Program-made: the position numbers and the translations under genes
NCBI GenBank assembly: GCA_002358835.1
Contig: DEPP01000136.1
Location: forward strand, 1-8,607
DNA: 8,607 nucleotides
From: Bacteroidales bacterium UBA3389
GTDB lineage: Bacteria; Bacteroidota; Bacteroidia; Bacteroidales; P3
Direction: 5' to 3'
Notes under the pieces: generated by a model
Seen by the model: the letters and a program-made list of their open reading frames with translations, nothing else
Database searches by the model: none
What the model was told of the DNA's origin: nothing
Shown: positions 6,880 to 8,607 of the stretch, in pieces
Layout: the number at the start of each line of letters is the position of its first letter
Position numbering within the stretch: the stretch's first letter is position 1

Positions 6880-7935
6880 ATGGAAGATAAATCATTAATT
6901 GAGTCAATAGAAATGCCTGATGAGGATTTGATGAAACTTGCTGATAATATTGTAGCGTTGATAGAAGAAAGCAAACAACAGTTAGCAATTAGTATTAACC
7001 GAACTATCAAAACTACATATTGGAATGTTGGACGATATATTGTTGAATTTGAACAACAAGGTAATGCAAGAGCAGTCTATGGTGCGAATTTACTTTCTCG
7101 TCTTGCAAAAATTCTTCGTGCAAAAGTTGGACGTGGTTACAGCCGTCCAAATCTTAATAATATGAGAAAGTACTATTTAATGTTTTCTTCTTGTCAGACA
7201 TCTGACAATTCTGAGTTTGCAATTTGTCAGACGTCTGACAAATTAACTTGGTCTCATATTTGTGAACTTATAACTATTGATGATGCTTTGGAAAGAAAGT
7301 TTTATCTAAATGAATGTATTGCAGAAAATTGGACAGTTAATGCTTTGCATCGTCAAAAGGAAAGCGGTCTTTTTATGAGATTAGCATTAAGTAAAGATAA
7401 ACAAGGAATAATGGAACTCGCTCACAGAGGGCAGGTCGTGCAGAAAGCAGAAGATGTTGTGAAAGACACTTACACATTAGAATTTCTTGGATTTGAAGAT
7501 AAAAAGCAATACAAAGAAAGTGAATTAGAACAGAAGCTTATTGATAATATGCAGAAGTTTTTATTGGAGTTAGGAAAAGGATTTGCTTTTGTTGGACGTC
7601 AATATGCTATAACAATCAATAATACTCACTATCATGTTGATTTAGTTTTCTATCATAGGATATTGAAATGTTTTGTGCTTATAGATATTAAACGAGGAGC
7701 AGTAAAGCATAAAGATATTGGGCAAATGAATATGTATATGGGGTATTTCGCCAAAGAAGAAAGCGTTGAAGGAGATAATCCTCCAATAGGTATTGTTATG
7801 GGACATTATAAAGATGAACTTATGGTAGAATACGCTACGTACGGAATGGATTCTAATTTATTTGTTTCAAAATATGAATTGTTTTTGCCAAATAAAGAAG
7901 AATTACGAAAGTTAGTTATGAATATTTTAAAGTGA
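6880..7935 (+). CDS. DUF1016/YhcG-type PD-(D/E)XK nuclease domain protein, 351 aa
   Basis: The N-terminal half (about 15-165) matches the DUF1016 N-terminal domain: helices with TTYWNVGRYIVEFEQQG (45-61), GYSRPNLNNMRKYY (86-99) and LTWSH (122-126). The C-terminal half (about 195-345) is the YhcG-like nuclease fold (PF06250): FVGRQY (237-242), HVDLVFYHR (252-260), then FVLIDIKRG (265-273). D254, D269 and K271 fit the D-x14-D-x-K metal site, with aspartate where many relatives have glutamate. The catalytic set looks intact, so nuclease activity is plausible. The biological role of the family is unsettled; members turn up near restriction-modification loci and in mobile regions. Here the gene stands alone, with its own promoter and a terminator on each side, between two copies of a 284-base repeat. 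ATG 6873 gives only a five-codon frame. The linker region carries a 33-base tandem duplication of palindromic DNA (7191-7244). Confidence 0.88.
   Translation: MEDKSLIESIEMPDEDLMKLADNIVALIEESKQQLAISINRTIKTTYWNVGRYIVEFEQQGNARAVYGANLLSRLAKILRAKVGRGYSRPNLNNMRKYYLMFSSCQTSDNSEFAICQTSDKLTWSHICELITIDDALERKFYLNECIAENWTVNALHRQKESGLFMRLALSKDKQGIMELAHRGQVVQKAEDVVKDTYTLEFLGFEDKKQYKESELEQKLIDNMQKFLLELGKGFAFVGRQYAITINNTHYHVDLVFYHRILKCFVLIDIKRGAVKHKDIGQMNMYMGYFAKEESVEGDNPPIGIVMGHYKDELMVEYATYGMDSNLFVSKYELFLPNKEELRKLVMNILK
7191..7208. repeat. Near-perfect palindrome inside the nuclease gene, first copy
   Basis: TTGTCAGACATCTGACAA has 8-base inverted arms around a central CA. It encodes the first CQTSDN of the nuclease linker and begins exactly 33 bases (11 codons) before the second copy. 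Confidence 0.75.
7221..7244. repeat. Perfect 24-base palindrome inside the nuclease gene, second copy
   Basis: The left arm AATTTGTCAGAC is followed immediately by its reverse complement GTCTGACAAATT, with no mismatch or spacer. It encodes the second CQTSDK. A perfect 24-base palindrome within coding sequence is unlikely by chance. Confidence 0.85.
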
Positions 7936-7946
7936 ATAAAAAAAGT

Positions 7947-7980
7947 AAAATGGCGTTTCAGTTTTACGAAACGCCGTTTT
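7947..7980 (+). terminator. Rho-independent terminator after the nuclease gene
   Basis: GGCGTTTC (7952-7959) and GAAACGCC (7968-7975) pair perfectly around an eight-base loop. AAAAT before and GTTTT after extend the stem to 13 bp with one T-G pair, and the last four T residues form the tail. It lies 12 bases after the stop codon. Confidence 0.8.
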
Positions 7981-8073
7981 GTGAATATAATCCCTTAACT
8001 AAAAATTATAAAATCAAATACTTAACTTTTTTGAGCCTTGAAAACGTCAAATTTTTCTTTGATTTAGTGTGAT

Positions 8074-8136
8074 TTTTTTCTTGATTTCAGCAAAATAATT
8101 CTTGATTTTAGAAAATTATTTCTTTGTTTTATTTTA
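8074..8136. repeat. 21-base tandem repeat, three units, at the left end of repeat module B
   Basis: Units start at 8074, 8095 and 8116, with cores CTTGATTTCAG, CTTGATTTTAG and CTTTGTTTTA, the same as at 6188-6250. Only part of the first unit differs, where the 284-base identity begins. Confidence 0.6.
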
Positions 8137-8361
8137 TTTTTTCGTTGCTTTTTTTCGTTTTTTCAAAGACTTCACTCGCCAAAGCTATAATTCACCCTAA
8201 AATAGCCTTGATTTTCATCAATTTTTCGCAAGAATTTTTACAAAAATCCCGAAATGAAATTTCCGTAAAATAAAGGTTTTTATCAGTAAAACTTTACAAG
8301 AGGAAAATAAAGCGTTTCTTTAATGTTTTTTTGTGCTTTAAGAAATTTGTTATACCTTTGT
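8078..8361 (+). repeat. 284-base direct repeat, copy B (promoter-bearing module)
   Basis: Same orientation as copy A and starting 1886 bases downstream of it, with 10 substitutions and no gaps. It holds no CDS. With the DNA from 7981 to 8077, in which I see nothing recognisable, it fills the gap between the nuclease terminator and the WD40 lipoprotein promoter. Identity ends one base after the -7 box; the leaders of the two downstream genes are unrelated. Confidence 0.9.
8330..8360 (+). promoter_or_regulatory. Bacteroidota-type promoter for the WD40 lipoprotein gene
   Basis: TTTG (8330-8333), exactly 19 bases, then TACCTTTG (8353-8360): a perfect match to the Bacteroidota consensus. Transcription should begin near 8367, about 24 bases before ATG 8391. 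Confidence 0.75.
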
Positions 8362-8367
8362 GTGCAA

Positions 8368-8386
8368 TTTGTTAACCTTTAACAAA
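8368..8386 (+). promoter_or_regulatory. 8-bp inverted repeat in the WD40 lipoprotein leader
   Basis: TTTGTTAA (8368-8375) and TTAACAAA (8379-8386) are exact reverse complements separated by CCT. The element sits at the predicted 5' end of the transcript and stops four bases before the ATG. It could be an mRNA hairpin affecting stability or ribosome access, or a repressor site. It is absent from the copy A leader. Confidence 0.5.
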
Positions 8387-8390
8387 GCAG

Positions 8391-8607
8391 ATGAAAATGA
8401 ATAAAATAAAGATTTTTAGTTTGATTGCAGTCTTTACTGCTTTATTTGTAGGATGCGATAAACCTATTACAGGAAATAAGGATAAGGTTGTATGCCTTAA
8501 AACCTTGGAGGGACATTCATGGGATGTCAGTTCCGTAGCATATAGTCCCGATGGCACAAAAATTATCAGCGGTTCAGGGGATAAAACCATTAAGATATGG
8601 AATGCAA
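8391..8607 (+). CDS. WD40-repeat lipoprotein (partial, N-terminal 72 residues)
   Basis: ATG 8391 opens a frame that continues past the right edge; ATG 8397 is an alternative two codons in. Residues 1-21 form a lipoprotein signal peptide ([20 protein letters not shown], then G) with C22 as the predicted lipidated cysteine, although F at -3 is a weak lipobox position. After a short linker comes a full WD40 blade: CLKTLEGH (35-42), [10 protein letters not shown] (46-55), then [11 protein letters not shown] (60-70) and NA, which normally leads into another blade. The protein is therefore expected to be a beta-propeller anchored to the inner or outer membrane facing the periplasm or surface; its ligand is unknown. 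The promoter is part of the 284-base repeat, and the first blade is closely related to that at 6628-6735. This points to a multicopy family in the genome. Number of blades and any C-terminal domain lie outside the window. Confidence 0.85.
   Translation, partial: MKMNKIKIFSLIAVFTALFVGCDKPITGNKDKVVCLKTLEGHSWDVSSVAYSPDGTKIISGSGDKTIKIWNA

Noticed and set aside
6192..8361. Insertion sequence or composite transposon
   Set aside because: The 284-base copies are direct repeats without a transposase gene, terminal inverted repeats or visible target duplication.
6192..8361. Invertible promoter switch
   Set aside because: The two copies have the same orientation, so recombination would delete or duplicate rather than invert; no invertase gene is present.
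8372..8590. Minus-strand ORF of 72 codons
   Set aside because: It is antisense to the WD40 lipoprotein, whose signal peptide, blade motif and promoter are all on the plus strand.

Overview
The window looks like chromosomal DNA of a member of the Bacteroidota, probably order Bacteroidales. The base composition is AT-rich. Several genes have the phylum-specific promoter pattern: TTTG, about 19 bases, then TAnnTTTG, followed by a short A-rich leader. UvrA is of a paralogue type I associate with this phylum, and a small secreted protein resembles a conserved Bacteroides hypothetical protein. The species cannot be named from the sequence.

Layout. Positions 1-521 (minus) hold the N-terminal half of a polysaccharide pyruvyl transferase family protein with its own promoter, which implies a surface-polysaccharide locus to the left. 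Positions 679-3474 (minus) encode a complete UvrA-family DNA repair ATPase. A divergent intergenic region of 378 bases follows. Next come a small membrane or secreted protein of unknown function (3853-4233, GTG start) and a Na+/phosphate cotransporter with a C-terminal PhoU-like domain (4380-6104), both on the plus strand. These genes look ordinary.

The right-hand 2.5 kb looks accessory. A 284-base non-coding module occurs twice as direct repeats (6192-6475 and 8078-8361). The copies differ at 10 positions by my alignment and have no gaps. Each ends exactly at a Bacteroidota promoter and leads into sequence encoding a WD40 propeller blade. The first copy leads into a remnant or mini-gene of one blade, in frame with an upstream 23-codon ORF but separated from it by a TAA. 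The second leads into an apparently intact WD40 lipoprotein gene that runs off the right edge. Between them sits a self-contained DUF1016/YhcG-type PD-(D/E)XK nuclease gene with its own promoter and terminator hairpins on both sides. Direct repeats plus near-identical blades suggest recent duplication and possible gain or loss by recombination.

All four intergenic regions examined for it carry a degenerate 21-base periodic repeat built around CTTGATTTCAG, twice as the left end of the 284-base module. I see no tRNA, rRNA, CRISPR array or transposase.
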